Part shown: positions 1-9,904 of the stretch, in pieces | Layout of the letters: every line of letters starts with the position of its first letter | Position numbering within the stretch: the first letter of the stretch is position 1 | Origin: Treponema sp. | GTDB lineage: Bacteria > Spirochaetota > Spirochaetia > Treponematales > Breznakiellaceae | DNA: 64,000 bases | Direction: 5' to 3' | NCBI GenBank assembly: GCA_009777335.1 | Contig: WRMC01000005.1 | Span: forward strand, 62,001 to 126,000 | Notes under the pieces: model-generated | Told to the model about the DNA's origin: nothing | What the model saw: the letters and a program-made list of their open reading frames with translations, nothing else | Databases searched by the model: none | Translations under genes and position numbers: made by a program

Positions 1-52
1 CCAATCCGGAAATTACCCCGCCGGTTACAAAAACTATTTTTTGCCTGTCCAT
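1..52 (-). CDS. pyrG: CTP synthase, N-terminal fragment (runs off window)
   Basis: Only the first 17 codons are inside the window. They read M-D-R-Q-K-I-V-F-V-T-G-G-V-I-S-G-L, which matches the start of the CTP synthase synthetase domain (usual form FVTGGVVSxLGKG, the P-loop region). CTP synthase aminates UTP to CTP using glutamine. The ATG lies one base after the guaA stop codon, and the GGAG inside the last guaA codons can serve as its ribosome binding site, so it continues the glutamine-nitrogen operon. The call rests on a short stretch, but the motif and the neighbours agree. Confidence 0.78.
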   Translation of the reverse strand, partial: MDRQKIVFVTGGVISGL

Positions 53-53
53 C

Positions 54-1565
54 TTACTCCCATTCTATCGTAGAAGGCGGTTTACTGGTAATATCATAGA
101 CAACCCGGCTGATTCCTTCAACCTCACCGCATATTCTTCTGGACATCCTAAGCAGCACATCGTGAGGCAGGGGGGTATAATTACAGGTCATAAAATCTGT
201 TGTTTCCACTGCCCGGATGGCAACAACGGGGTCATAGGTTCTGGCATCCCCTTTAACCCCCACAGAAGGGGTATTTAATAATACCGCAAAGTATTGGTCC
301 GGCGGGTTTGGTATTTTATCAAGCTCTTCCCTTACTATGGAATCGGAGTGCCGTATTTTATTTAATTTATCCTGAGTTATGTCTCCAATTATTCGAATGG
401 CCAAACCAGGCCCCGGAAAGGGCTGACGTTCTATATACTGCTTTGGGATGTCTAATGATTGCCCTATGATCCGTACCTCATCCTTAAATAGGGAAGAAAG
501 GGGTTCAATTATGGACCTAAAGGCAATGTTGTAGGGTATACCTCCCACATTGTGGTGGCTCTTAATCGTATCACCCAATAGACCCCCGGATTCTACGATA
601 TCTGGGTATATGGTCCCCTGGGCAAGATAGGGAATATTCCCCAATTGTGCTGCCGATTCTTCAAAGACCCGGATAAACTCCTTCCCTATGATTTTGCGTT
701 TTTCTTCGGGATTAGTAATTCCTTCCAATGCTTTAAAAAATCGGTCCTGGGCCTTAATAGAAATAAAGGTAAGATCCAGACGGGAAAATAAATCGTTAAT
801 TTCATCCGCTTCGTTTTGCCGCATAAATCCATGATCCACAAACACACAGTACAGTTGTTTGCCCAGGGCCCTGCTTAAAAGACCCGCACATACGGTAGAA
901 TCTACTCCCCCTGATACGGCCAATAGGACCTTTTCATGTTGAATTTCCTGCCTTATTTCCATTATTTTGTTTTCGATAAAATCTTGTAAATCGTAATCAC
1001 CCATGGCCCCGCATATGTCAAAAAGAAAGTGCCTAAAGGTTTCGCCCCTGTCTTCGGTGTGAGAACTTTCGGGATGATACTGTACGGCATATAACTTTTT
1101 TTCTGGACATTCAATGGATGCTATATAATGTTCGGTTCGGGAGCTTATAGAAAAACCCTCGGGGACTTGGCTTACCGAATCCCTATGGCTCATGAGGGCT
1201 AAAAAAGGGGCTTTGCCATTGACAGGATGTACCATGGTGGTCCCATATTCCCCTGTTTTGCCCTTTTCTACCTTACCCCCTAAGGTGTGGCACATGAGCT
1301 GCATGCCGTAGCAAATCCCCAGGATGGGGATACCCAGATTAAAAATATCTGGGTCCCAGGGCTTGAGTGATCCTTCGTATACGCTTTCTGGCCCTCCGGT
1401 AAGGATTATACCTATGGGGTTTAGTTCTTTTATTTTGTTGGCCCCCATGGTTCCAGATCTTATAACTGAATAGACCCTATGGGCCCTTACCGATCGGGCG
1501 ATTAGCTCCTTATACTGCCCGCCAAAGTCCAGCACCAGTATGATTTGATTAAGTTTTTTTGCCAT
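54..1565 (-). CDS. guaA: GMP synthase (glutamine-hydrolysing)
   Basis: Converts XMP to GMP with ATP and glutamine. The 503-residue protein has the family's usual length. An N-terminal class I glutamine amidotransferase domain carries the nucleophile Cys85 in GICYGMQL and the His164/Glu166 pair in QYHPES. It is followed by the N-type ATP pyrophosphatase P-loop SGGVDS (218-223) and the C-terminal dimerisation domain ending in KPPSTIEWE, the typical GuaA tail. The first 17 bases overlap the end of purC and the stop is one base from the pyrG start, so translation is probably coupled. Confidence 0.96.
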   Translation of the reverse strand: MAKKLNQIILVLDFGGQYKELIARSVRAHRVYSVIRSGTMGANKIKELNPIGIILTGGPESVYEGSLKPWDPDIFNLGIPILGICYGMQLMCHTLGGKVEKGKTGEYGTTMVHPVNGKAPFLALMSHRDSVSQVPEGFSISSRTEHYIASIECPEKKLYAVQYHPESSHTEDRGETFRHFLFDICGAMGDYDLQDFIENKIMEIRQEIQHEKVLLAVSGGVDSTVCAGLLSRALGKQLYCVFVDHGFMRQNEADEINDLFSRLDLTFISIKAQDRFFKALEGITNPEEKRKIIGKEFIRVFEESAAQLGNIPYLAQGTIYPDIVESGGLLGDTIKSHHNVGGIPYNIAFRSIIEPLSSLFKDEVRIIGQSLDIPKQYIERQPFPGPGLAIRIIGDITQDKLNKIRHSDSIVREELDKIPNPPDQYFAVLLNTPSVGVKGDARTYDPVVAIRAVETTDFMTCNYTPLPHDVLLRMSRRICGEVEGISRVVYDITSKPPSTIEWE

Positions 1566-2286
1566 CTATAAGCCTTTGATATACATCCCTATAGGCCTCA
1601 ATTACATGGCCCAAATCCCTTCGGAACCGGTCTTTGTCTAATTTAGCGCCTGTGGAGACATCCCATAACCTGCAAGAATCTGGAGAAATTTCATCACATA
1701 ATAATATTTCTCCATTCGGAAAGGCAGCCCTGCCAAATTCCAGCTTAAAATCCACCAGGATAATGCCTGATCTAAGAAACAAAGGGCAAAGCAGCTTGTT
1801 TATGGCAAGGGCCCTTTCCCTTAGGGAGTCCAGATCCTGGATCTCTGCCAGGCCCAGGGCGGTAATTTGGCTGTCATTGATAAGGGGGTCCCCCAAGGAA
1901 TCGTTTTTATAAGAGAACTCAACTACCGTATTATGCAGGACCTCCCCTTCGGCAATACCATACCTTTTACTAAAGCTACCGGCTGCCCGATTCCGTACTA
2001 TCACTTCGATGGGGAAAATCACTGTATTTTTAACATGAACCGTGTTTTCATCCATCACCTCAATTAAATGGGTGGCAATACCATGTTCCTCAAGATACGA
2101 GAAGAGGAAATCTGAAATAGCCCTGTTTATTCTGCCCTTCCCCGGTAATTCTTCCTTTTTTTCGCCATTATAAGCTGTGGCAGTATCCTTAAATCTCATA
2201 ACAAGGTGATTTTCTTCGGGTCCCTGATAGAGAATCTTGGATTTTCCCTCATACAACAGCTTATAATGGTTTAGATCGGCGGACAC
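1549..2286 (-). CDS. purC: SAICAR synthase (PurC)
   Basis: Phosphoribosylaminoimidazole-succinocarboxamide synthase joins CAIR and aspartate in purine synthesis. The 245-residue length is typical. Family hallmarks include the N-terminal LLYEGKSKILY, the RNRAAGSF stretch and the DFKLEFG segment. The start is a GTG whose G is the last base of the glnN stop codon (TAGTG), and the 3' end overlaps guaA by 17 bases. This is a purine gene embedded among glutamine-metabolism genes. Confidence 0.95.
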   Translation of the reverse strand: MSADLNHYKLLYEGKSKILYQGPEENHLVMRFKDTATAYNGEKKEELPGKGRINRAISDFLFSYLEEHGIATHLIEVMDENTVHVKNTVIFPIEVIVRNRAAGSFSKRYGIAEGEVLHNTVVEFSYKNDSLGDPLINDSQITALGLAEIQDLDSLRERALAINKLLCPLFLRSGIILVDFKLEFGRAAFPNGEILLCDEISPDSCRLWDVSTGAKLDKDRFRRDLGHVIEAYRDVYQRLIDGKKT

Positions 2287-4376
2287 TATATAACTCCGAA
2301 AAGCAGATCCGAATAGCCAGGCATGGGCCAGTGTTTTTTCGCCATGTGACTTTCCAGGGCATCTACGGTCTTTCGTAAGTCCTGCATAGCAGGAACAACC
2401 CCAGAGCTGTATAGCTCTGCCTGTTTTTGCAAATCCTGTTCTTTTTTTGCTATATCCAGGGCCTTTTCAAGACCCTGGAGGTTCTTTACCATTTCTCCCG
2501 AGAGATCCACGATATGCTTCAACACATATTCTTCAACCGACGAATTGTAAAGGCCGTTGTTCTTTTTCATCTGCAGAAGGCTAAGCAGCTCCTGTTGATA
2601 AGCTAAACTAGCGGTGATTATGCTGGTCTTTACCATGTCAACCATGGCCAAAGCTTCTATATTGATGGTCTTCACATAGGTTTCTGTTAAGATCTCCCAG
2701 CGGGAATGGATCTCGGCCTTGGAAAAGACATCATGCCTGGTAAATAGCTCAATACTTTTCTCAGAAATAAACATGGGAAGGGCAGATACGGTGGTTCTTA
2801 GATTGGATAATCCCCGTTTGGCCGCCTCGCTAATCCACTCCTCCTGATAGTTGTTTCCGTTAAAAATAATTCTTTTATGGTTCCCATAGGTTTTCTTTAT
2901 TAAATCTGCTAAATCCCTGTTAAAATCACTGGATTTTTCCAGAACATCGGCAAACTGGGAAAGAATTTCTGCCACCGCTGTATTAAGGACTATGTTGGGA
3001 CCCGCTACCGAAAAGGAGGAACCAAGCATTCTAAACTCAAATTTATTTCCGGTAAAGGCAAAGGGTGAAGTTCTATTCCTGTCGGTGCTGTCCTTGGGGA
3101 AGTGAGGCAAGGCCGTGACCCCTACGGTCATCTGCAGTTTCCCCTTATCGTTATACTCCGAACCGGTATCTATAGAATCTAAAATAGCCGTTAATTCGTC
3201 CCCCAGGAAAATCGAAACTATGGCAGGAGGTGCCTCATTAGCTCCCAGCCGGTGATCATTTCCCGCGCTGGCACAGGACACCCGCAATAAATCCTGGTAA
3301 TCGTCGACTGCCTTAATGACCGCCACCAAAAACAAAAGGAACTGGGCGTTTTCGTGGGGAGTAAGCCCCGGTTCAAGAAGGTTACCCCCCTTATCGGTGG
3401 CAATGGACCAGTTATTATGCTTTCCGCTGCCGTTTACTCCCGCAAAGGGTTTCTCATGCAATAAACAGATAAGGCCATGCTTATAGGCTATGCTCTTCAT
3501 TAATTCCATGGTGAGCTGATTATGGTCGGTCGCAATATTGGTTGTACCATATATAGGAGCAAGCTCGTGCTGGGACGGGGCCACCTCATTGTGTTTTGTT
3601 TTGGCATGGATCCCCAGCTTCCATAATTCTTTGTCCAGTTCCTTCATAAAAGCAGAAACCCGGGGCTTTAAACTGCCAAAGTAATGATCCTCTAATTCCT
3701 GCCCCTTGGGAGGGAGGGCCCCAAAGAGGGTCCTTCCGGTAAAGATAAGGTCAGGCCGCTTTAGGAACATTTCTTTGTCAATGAGAAAATACTCCTGTTC
3801 AGGGCCCACCACCGAAACAACATGGTTCACCTCGTTGTTGCCAAAGAGTTTCAAGACCCTCAGGGATTGCTTATTGATGGCTTCCATGGACCGGAGCAAG
3901 GGGGTTTTCTTATCCAAAGCTTCTCCGCCATAGGAACAAAAGGCCGTAGGTATGCAGAGGGTTCCGTCCTTAATAAAGGCATAGCTGGTAATATCCCATA
4001 CGGTATAACCCCTGGCCTCAAAGGTAGCTCTTAAGCCCCCGGAAGGAAAACTGGAAGCATCAGGTTCACCCCGGACCAGTTCTTTTCCGGAAAATTTCAT
4101 GATTATACGTCCCTCTTCTGCGGGGCTAATAAAGCTTTCGTGTTTTTCTGCCGTGATGCCGGTCATGGGCTGGAACCAATGGGTAAAGTGGGTGGCCCCT
4201 TTTTCTATGGCCCAATCTTTCATGGCATTGGCCACCACATTGGCGATGTCGAGCTCCAGGTGGGTTCCCATGGACATGGTCTTTTTTAAGGCCCTATACA
4301 CGTCGTCGGGTAATTTTGCTTTCATCACCACATCGTTAAATACCATGGAACCAAAATAATCAGATACCGATTTCAT
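2286..4376 (-). CDS. glnN: Type III glutamine synthetase (GlnN)
   Basis: Makes glutamine from glutamate, ammonia and ATP. At 696 residues it is the large GSIII type found in Bacteroides, cyanobacteria and some spirochaetes, unrelated in length to the GSI encoded at 20558-21883. Recognisable parts are the N-terminal segment on FGSMVFND, the catalytic core with [11 protein letters not shown] and [13 protein letters not shown], and the long helical C-terminus. I start at 4376 because GGAGG lies a few bases upstream; a 15-residue longer frame would overlap the preceding gene. The gene lies 19 bases after lysA and its stop overlaps the purC start. Two different glutamine synthetases in one gene run is unusual. 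Confidence 0.95.
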   Translation of the reverse strand: MKSVSDYFGSMVFNDVVMKAKLPDDVYRALKKTMSMGTHLELDIANVVANAMKDWAIEKGATHFTHWFQPMTGITAEKHESFISPAEEGRIIMKFSGKELVRGEPDASSFPSGGLRATFEARGYTVWDITSYAFIKDGTLCIPTAFCSYGGEALDKKTPLLRSMEAINKQSLRVLKLFGNNEVNHVVSVVGPEQEYFLIDKEMFLKRPDLIFTGRTLFGALPPKGQELEDHYFGSLKPRVSAFMKELDKELWKLGIHAKTKHNEVAPSQHELAPIYGTTNIATDHNQLTMELMKSIAYKHGLICLLHEKPFAGVNGSGKHNNWSIATDKGGNLLEPGLTPHENAQFLLFLVAVIKAVDDYQDLLRVSCASAGNDHRLGANEAPPAIVSIFLGDELTAILDSIDTGSEYNDKGKLQMTVGVTALPHFPKDSTDRNRTSPFAFTGNKFEFRMLGSSFSVAGPNIVLNTAVAEILSQFADVLEKSSDFNRDLADLIKKTYGNHKRIIFNGNNYQEEWISEAAKRGLSNLRTTVSALPMFISEKSIELFTRHDVFSKAEIHSRWEILTETYVKTINIEALAMVDMVKTSIITASLAYQQELLSLLQMKKNNGLYNSSVEEYVLKHIVDLSGEMVKNLQGLEKALDIAKKEQDLQKQAELYSSGVVPAMQDLRKTVDALESHMAKKHWPMPGYSDLLFGVI

Positions 4377-4395
4377 AAAGATCCTCCAAAAAATA

Positions 4396-5652
4396 TTATG
4401 GGAATGTATACCCTGTGACATGCAATGTGGAAAAATAATCCGCCGGGGTCTCGGCCCGCCGGATTAATGAAAAATCTCCTGTAGCCTTTAAGAGAATTTC
4501 TGCGGAACGAAGTTTTCCGTTGTAGTTATACCCCATGGAATATCCATGGGCCCCCGTATCGTGGATTATGAGGATATCGCCTATATTAACCTCGGGGAGC
4601 ATTCGGTCTATGGCAAATTTATCGTTGTTCTCGCAGAGGGATCCGGTAACATCATAGGTATGGTCGCATACTGCATCTTCTTTGCCAGAAATACTGATAT
4701 GGTGGTAAGCCTTATACATGGCAGGCCGCATTAGGTTGGCCGCACAGGCATCGAGGCCAATATATTGCTTATAGATATCCTTTTTATGTAAAACCTTGCT
4801 TACCAGACAGCCATAGGGCCCAAGCATAAACCGGCCCAGTTCAGTATAAATAGCCAGGGAGCCCATACCATGGGGGACCAGTATTTCATCAAATATTTTT
4901 TGAATGGCCCTTCCTATGACTGCAATATTATTAGGCTTATCATCGGGTTTATAGGGAATTCCTATTCCTCCGCTTAAATTGATAAAATCCAGCTTAACCC
5001 CTGTATCGTTTTGCAGTTGAACCGCCGTTTCGAAGAGCATCTTAGCCAAGGCGGGGTAATATTCGTCAGTAAGGGTGTTACTGGCCAGAAAAGAATGAAG
5101 CCCAAACCTTTTTACCCCCATTTTTTTCAATTTAGCATAGCCATTAAATAGCTGTTCCCTGGTTAAACCATACTTGGCCTCGCTGGGGGTATCCATAATT
5201 TGGTTATTAATGACAAAGTTTCCTCCGGGGTTATACCTTAAACAGATAATTTCCGGCACCCCCGTATACTTAATCAAAAAATCGATATGGGAATAATCAT
5301 CCAGGTTTATGATGGCATTTAACTTTTTTGCATAGATAAACTCTTCTTCCGGTGTGGCATTGGAAGAAAACATAATCTCGTCCCCCGAAAAGCCCACCGC
5401 TTCGGCCATCATAAGCTCCGTCAAACTGGAACAATCAACCCCGCAGCCTTCTTCCTTTAGGATTTTCAAAATAACCGGGTTAGGGGTAGCCTTGATGGCA
5501 AAATATTCTTTAAATGAAGGATTCCATTCAAAGGCCCGATGAAGCTCCTTTGCATTGTCCCGTATGCCCTTCTCGTCATAAAGATGAAAGGGGGTGGGAT
5601 ATATAGAGGTGATTTCATCAATTTTAGACTTAGTAACAAAGGGTGTTTTCAT
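4396..5652 (-). CDS. lysA: Diaminopimelate decarboxylase-type PLP enzyme
   Basis: Fold-III (alanine racemase-like) PLP decarboxylase of 418 residues. The PLP lysine is Lys54 in FAIKATPNP. The dimer-partner motif GSLCENND and the [18 protein letters not shown] tail resemble diaminopimelate decarboxylases. The enzyme would turn meso-diaminopimelate into lysine. Position supports this: it overlaps dapL by four bases. Other fold-III decarboxylases, such as those for ornithine or arginine, are closely similar, so the substrate is inferred mostly from dapL. Confidence 0.82.
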   Translation of the reverse strand: MKTPFVTKSKIDEITSIYPTPFHLYDEKGIRDNAKELHRAFEWNPSFKEYFAIKATPNPVILKILKEEGCGVDCSSLTELMMAEAVGFSGDEIMFSSNATPEEEFIYAKKLNAIINLDDYSHIDFLIKYTGVPEIICLRYNPGGNFVINNQIMDTPSEAKYGLTREQLFNGYAKLKKMGVKRFGLHSFLASNTLTDEYYPALAKMLFETAVQLQNDTGVKLDFINLSGGIGIPYKPDDKPNNIAVIGRAIQKIFDEILVPHGMGSLAIYTELGRFMLGPYGCLVSKVLHKKDIYKQYIGLDACAANLMRPAMYKAYHHISISGKEDAVCDHTYDVTGSLCENNDKFAIDRMLPEVNIGDILIIHDTGAHGYSMGYNYNGKLRSAEILLKATGDFSLIRRAETPADYFSTLHVTGYTFP

Positions 5653-6842
5653 TGGTAAACCTCTTTTAATCCGTTTTTGAGCAAGTCCTCTGCCTTTTCT
5701 ACGGCACTCCGCTCGCCGAAGGAAGAAAGGCGCATGTATTCATTCCCCATGGCACCAAAACCTGCTCCAGGGGTGGTGACTATACCGAAGCGGCTGAGGA
5801 GGTAATCAAAAAAATCCCAGGAGCCCATCCGGTCAGGGCATTTCATCCATATATAGGGAGCGTGGAGTCCGCCGGTATGCCATATTCCCAGGTCATCCAG
5901 GGTCTTGGACAAGATACGGGCATTTTCCCTATAGTACTGTATGTTTTCCATCACTTGACTAAACCCTTCTTCGGTGAAGACCGCCTCTGCCCCCCTCTGC
6001 ACGATATAAGAGACCCCATTAAACTTAGTCGTTTGTCTCCTAAGCCACATGCTGTTTAGAGAAAGACCCTGGCGTACTAATGCCTCGGGAACTATGGTGT
6101 ATCCGCATCTTGTTCCGGTAAATCCGGCGGTTTTGGAAAATGACGAGACTTCAATGGCACATTCGGCGGCTCCAGGGATCTGGTAAATGCTTGAGGGGAG
6201 GCTCTGGTCATTGATAAATATTTCGTAGGCATTGTCATAAAGGATGATAGACTGGTTTTTAAGGGCATAATCTACCCACAAACCAAGCTGCTCCCGGGAA
6301 TAGACGGCCCCGGTGGGGTTATTGGGAGAACAAAGGTAGATTATATCTGCCTGGATGGAATCATCGGGGACTGGAAGAAAGGAATTTTCGCTATTGCCAT
6401 TTATATAAACTATGTTCCTGCCCGCCATAAGGTTGGTGTCCACATACACAGGGTATACCGGGTCTGGAATCAAGACCCTGGCATCGGCAGAAAAAAGATC
6501 CAGAATATTGCCTAAATCGCTTTTGGCCCCATCGCTAATAAAGATCTCGGCCATGGAAAGATCAGCCTTCTTGCTCTTTTTATAGTATTCCTTTAGGGCG
6601 CTTCGTAAAAACTCATAGCCCTGCTCTTCGCCATAACCTTTAAAGGTGCTTTTGTTACCCATCTCCTGCACCGCCTTCTGCATGGCCGAAACGACAAGGG
6701 GGGCCAGGGGCCTGGTGACATCCCCTATCCCCAGCCGTATGATTTCCCTTTCCGGGTTTTCGGCTATAAAGGCATTAACCTTTTTGGCAATGAGGGAGAA
6801 AAAATAGGTGTCATGAAGGTTTTTATAGTTTTCATTAATCAT
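5649..6842 (-). CDS. dapL: LL-diaminopimelate aminotransferase
   Basis: Class I/II PLP aminotransferase that makes LL-diaminopimelate from tetrahydrodipicolinate with glutamate as amino donor, a one-step bypass of the acyl pathways. The start MINENYKNLHDTYFFSLI and the segment IIRLGIGDVTRPLAP are typical of DapL; the Schiff-base lysine is in SSFSKTAGFTGTRCGY. The 397-residue length fits. I take the ATG at 6842, overlapping the nadE stop by eight bases; a further 38 upstream codons lie inside nadE and lack family similarity. Using glutamate ties it to the nitrogen theme of the operon. Confidence 0.92.
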   Translation of the reverse strand: MINENYKNLHDTYFFSLIAKKVNAFIAENPEREIIRLGIGDVTRPLAPLVVSAMQKAVQEMGNKSTFKGYGEEQGYEFLRSALKEYYKKSKKADLSMAEIFISDGAKSDLGNILDLFSADARVLIPDPVYPVYVDTNLMAGRNIVYINGNSENSFLPVPDDSIQADIIYLCSPNNPTGAVYSREQLGLWVDYALKNQSIILYDNAYEIFINDQSLPSSIYQIPGAAECAIEVSSFSKTAGFTGTRCGYTIVPEALVRQGLSLNSMWLRRQTTKFNGVSYIVQRGAEAVFTEEGFSQVMENIQYYRENARILSKTLDDLGIWHTGGLHAPYIWMKCPDRMGSWDFFDYLLSRFGIVTTPGAGFGAMGNEYMRLSSFGERSAVEKAEDLLKNGLKEVYQ

Positions 6843-7575
6843 CGCTCTGACTCCCGTAATTAAGAGGAACCCTTCGTTTATGCTTGCTTCTATTATGATA
6901 GGTATTGATGATCTCTCTACTCTTTGGAGTGCCTTCCCCATGCAAAAGAAAGGCATCTATCTCCTTATAACTAATGCCCATTTCGGACTCATCGGTTTGC
7001 CCATCAAATAATCCGGCCGATGGGGCCTTGGCAAAAATAAAATCCGGAGCATCAAGATAGCGTAAAAACTCGTATATTTCGGTGACTGTTAAATCAGCAA
7101 TGGGGTTAAAATCATAAGCCCCATCACCCCATTTGGTAAAATAGCCCATGTGGGATTCGCTTCTGTTTCCTGTACCGGCCACCAGCAAGGATTCGCTTAG
7201 GGCTATGGCATACAGGGCAGTCATACGTAAACGGGGTGCCATATTATTACAGGAGGAAGCGCTCAGGGTAAAGGAAGCGGATAATTCATCGGTCAATGCC
7301 TTTTTTACCCTGCTTAGATCAATGATCCTGGTCTCTATCCCATAATGCTTGGAAAGGATTTCTGCATCGGCCTTATCTTCAGCATAATTTCGTCTGGATT
7401 CACAGGGCATAATGATCCCCAGGGTATGATCACAGGCTTTTTTACACAAAATCCCGGTCAGAGCACTGTCTTTGCCGCCGCTATTTCCGTAAACAATGCC
7501 CTTAAGCCCCGATGATCTTACTATCTCCTGAATAAAATTGATTCTCTTTTCTGTTTCTTCCTTATAGTTCCGCAT
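6835..7575 (-). CDS. nadE: NH3-dependent NAD+ synthetase
   Basis: Amidates deamido-NAD to NAD using ATP and ammonia. The 246-residue protein has only the synthetase domain, without the glutaminase domain of the long form. The P-loop SGGKDS is at 32-37, and the GTGNRSE and GYFTKWGDGAYDFNPI segments are diagnostic. It sits between the glutamate synthase genes and dapL, 15 bases from the former. Lacking its own glutaminase, it may use free ammonia or ammonia released by neighbouring glutaminases; the latter is only an inference. Confidence 0.9.
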   Translation of the reverse strand: MRNYKEETEKRINFIQEIVRSSGLKGIVYGNSGGKDSALTGILCKKACDHTLGIIMPCESRRNYAEDKADAEILSKHYGIETRIIDLSRVKKALTDELSASFTLSASSCNNMAPRLRMTALYAIALSESLLVAGTGNRSESHMGYFTKWGDGAYDFNPIADLTVTEIYEFLRYLDAPDFIFAKAPSAGLFDGQTDESEMGISYKEIDAFLLHGEGTPKSREIINTYHNRSKHKRRVPLNYGSQSDD

Positions 7576-7590
7576 TCGTTTTCCTTTACC

Positions 7591-8259
7591 TCAATGTGGG
7601 GTGTATAACTGCTTATAGGGGTTTTTTACATTGGGCCGTAATAAACAGAAGGGGGTCTTAATAATATGATCAAAATCAAAGTTAAAGAGTTCGGCAAATT
7701 GCTTAATAGAGGGCATTATCTCTTGCAGATCCGCATCCAGAGGCTTTTCTGCTATCACCTGGGCAGGGAGGGAGGCTAATGATTTCTTTGTCCTGACAAA
7801 AATTTTTCCCCCATGCATGCCGGTCCCGGTAAAATTCCCCAAGGGTAGATCTCTTTCATTAATACCCAGGACGATAATAATCCCCCCCGCCAGGTACTCA
7901 CCCAAAAAGCTCCCCGTTTTACCGCCAATAACAATAAGGGGTCTTTTTTCTTTATACTCCTTCATGTGTATGCCCGTCCGGTAGCCCGTATCCCCTTTAA
8001 CAAAAATGCTGCCTCCCCTCATGGCATAGCCGAGGGCATCCCCTGCATTGCCATGAACGATGATGGTTCCCTCATTCATCGTATCCCCCACCGCATCCTG
8101 CACATTGCCATGAACTGTTATGGTCCCCCCATCCAGGAAGGAGCCAAGGGCATTGCCGGGGGTACCGTGGATGGTATAATTTGTGTCCTTTGATCCGCCG
8201 CCGATGAATCGTTGGCCGAAACATGACTCAATGTTTTTAGTCTTCATGGAAGGCTCCAA
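7591..8259 (-). CDS. Glutamate synthase GXGXG (alpha domain 3) subunit
   Basis: Stand-alone version of the C-terminal beta-helix domain of the large glutamate synthase subunit. The 222-residue protein shows repeated G-rich turns such as GTPGNALGSFLDGG, GNAGDALGYAMRGG and GKTGSFLGEYLAGG, which form the GXGXG helix. In single-chain GltB this domain is structural and lies beneath the FMN domain. Here it is a separate gene, as in the archaeal-type split enzymes, and it overlaps the FAD subunit gene by 11 bases (relative to the start chosen for that gene, both read in the same direction). The four genes just upstream encode the other parts. Confidence 0.9.
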   Translation of the reverse strand: MEPSMKTKNIESCFGQRFIGGGSKDTNYTIHGTPGNALGSFLDGGTITVHGNVQDAVGDTMNEGTIIVHGNAGDALGYAMRGGSIFVKGDTGYRTGIHMKEYKEKRPLIVIGGKTGSFLGEYLAGGIIIVLGINERDLPLGNFTGTGMHGGKIFVRTKKSLASLPAQVIAEKPLDADLQEIMPSIKQFAELFNFDFDHIIKTPFCLLRPNVKNPYKQLYTPH

Positions 8260-9469
8260 GCTTTTCTGCCCTTACCTTTTTCGTAAAAGCCATGAGTCCT
8301 GGTTTTTCGCAGATAAGAGGAAAATCTATAGTATCCAGGGGAGTTCTGTCCCGGATAAGGCTGGTAAAAATACCAGACTTGGTTACATCCCCCATAAAGA
8401 TATAACCCTTAAGCTTGTTATCCGAGTAAAAAAGCTTTCTGGTATGACCCTCCTGCTTGAATATAAGCTGTTCCCCCGCATAGGTACCGGCGGTGCTAAG
8501 ATGGAGCCCCATAAAACCAATGGCATTCATGGGTATGGCCTTGTCAAAAACTTTATCACCGCCGGCCATGTTGACCCCTGCACATTCGCCCTGCATATAT
8601 GCATTGGGGAGCAGGGCCATTATTTTTTCGGTCCCCGAAGAGACATCAAGGGTTTCGGTGCAGTCCCCGGCGGCATAAACATCCTTTAGGCTCGTTTCAC
8701 CCCTTTCATTTATTTTTATACCCCGTCCTATCTCTGCTTTACCTTGTAACAATGCGGTATTCGGCCTTACCCCTGCGGCAACTACGAGGATATCAAAGGA
8801 GATGGATTCACTGCCTTCCAGGAGGAGTCTGGAATCCTTAATACTCTTTATAGCGGCAGATAAGAAAAACTTTACTCCCCTTTGTTCAAAATGATCTTGT
8901 ATAACTGCTGCAGAGTCGGAATCCAGGATGCTGTTTAAGACCTGGGGAGCTAAATCGACGATGTTTATGGACCCCACCTGTCCCAGGATTCCTTCTGCAC
9001 ATTTTAAGCCTATTAAACCAGCTCCAATAATAAGAACCTTTTTTTTCTTGTCCAACATAGTTTTTAAGGCGAATGCATCATCTAAAGAAATAAAGCTGGT
9101 CTTATTTTTTACTCCATCTATACCTTCTATGGGAGGTTCAAAGGCAGAAGATCCTGTGGCCAGCAATAATTTGCCGTAGGAAAGAAACTCTCCATTAGAT
9201 AACAGAAGCTGTTTTTCCTCATATTTAATTTCCATTACCCTGGTTTTGGATAAAAGTTTTATATGTTGTTCTTTGTAAAAATTTTTGTTCCGGTAATAAA
9301 GATGATCTTCGGGGATCTTTCCCTGAATAAAATAGGAAATCAAGGGCCGGGAATAACAGTGATAGGACTCATCGCTAATGATGGTGATATTTCCTTTTTT
9401 ATCGAGCCCCCGGATACCCTCTGCACAGCCTATGCCGGCGGTGGAATTACCAATAATGACGTATTCCAT
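8237..9469 (-). CDS. FAD/NAD(P)-dependent oxidoreductase of the glutamate synthase cluster
   Basis: Pyridine nucleotide-disulfide oxidoreductase fold of 410 residues: an FAD-binding dinucleotide motif at the N-terminus (VIIGNSTAGIGCAEG), an NAD(P)-binding motif in the middle (VLIIGAGLIGLKCAEG), and the second FAD motif DVYAAGDCTET. It probably passes electrons from NAD(P)H to the ferredoxin-like subunit and on to the FMN subunit, the role of GltD in bacterial enzymes. I use the ATG at 9469: it follows the ferredoxin stop codon by one base and has AAAGGGG upstream. An ATG 18 bases earlier lies inside the ferredoxin gene. Confidence 0.85.
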   Translation of the reverse strand: MEYVIIGNSTAGIGCAEGIRGLDKKGNITIISDESYHCYSRPLISYFIQGKIPEDHLYYRNKNFYKEQHIKLLSKTRVMEIKYEEKQLLLSNGEFLSYGKLLLATGSSAFEPPIEGIDGVKNKTSFISLDDAFALKTMLDKKKKVLIIGAGLIGLKCAEGILGQVGSINIVDLAPQVLNSILDSDSAAVIQDHFEQRGVKFFLSAAIKSIKDSRLLLEGSESISFDILVVAAGVRPNTALLQGKAEIGRGIKINERGETSLKDVYAAGDCTETLDVSSGTEKIMALLPNAYMQGECAGVNMAGGDKVFDKAIPMNAIGFMGLHLSTAGTYAGEQLIFKQEGHTRKLFYSDNKLKGYIFMGDVTKSGIFTSLIRDRTPLDTIDFPLICEKPGLMAFTKKVRAEKLGAFHED

Positions 9470-9470
9470 A

Positions 9471-9902
9471 TCAGCCCCTTTCTTCATACACTATCGCGTT
9501 ATTGGGACAGCCCTTCACGCATAAGGGCATATCAAATGACGAATCTATGCACAATTCACATTTTTGCACCGCCCCGTCAGGGGATGCCGAAATGGCACCA
9601 TAGGGACATGAGAGGATGCAGGTATAACAGCCCACACATTTCTCTTTATTGGTGATGATTACCCCATCCAGGACCATTAAGGAACCGGTGATACATCCCT
9701 TTACACAGAGGGGTTCTTTGCAATGGCGGCAGGAAACAGCAAAGCTAACTCCCTCCTTTTCTTCGATCTTTATCCGGGGGTTTATTTTAATTCCCTTCAG
9801 GGAGCGGGCCATATCATCCCCTCCCCTATGGGCGAACTCGCAGTGAAACTCGCATAGGCGGCATCCCAGACACCATTTTTCATTCACATAGACTCGTTTC
9901 AT
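9471..9902 (-). CDS. Ferredoxin-like 4Fe-4S electron-transfer subunit
   Basis: A 143-residue iron-sulfur protein with four cysteine groups (CLGCRLCEFHC, CRHCKEPLCVKGC, CVGCYTCILSC, CELCIDSSFDMPLCVKGC), the four-cluster layout of HycB/CooF/DmsB-like proteins. Between the FAD subunit (one base away) and the FMN subunit (two bases away), it most likely carries electrons between them in the split glutamate synthase. No signal peptide is present, so it is cytoplasmic. Confidence 0.88.
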   Translation of the reverse strand: MKRVYVNEKWCLGCRLCEFHCEFAHRGGDDMARSLKGIKINPRIKIEEKEGVSFAVSCRHCKEPLCVKGCITGSLMVLDGVIITNKEKCVGCYTCILSCPYGAISASPDGAVQKCELCIDSSFDMPLCVKGCPNNAIVYEERG

Positions 9903-9904
9903 AC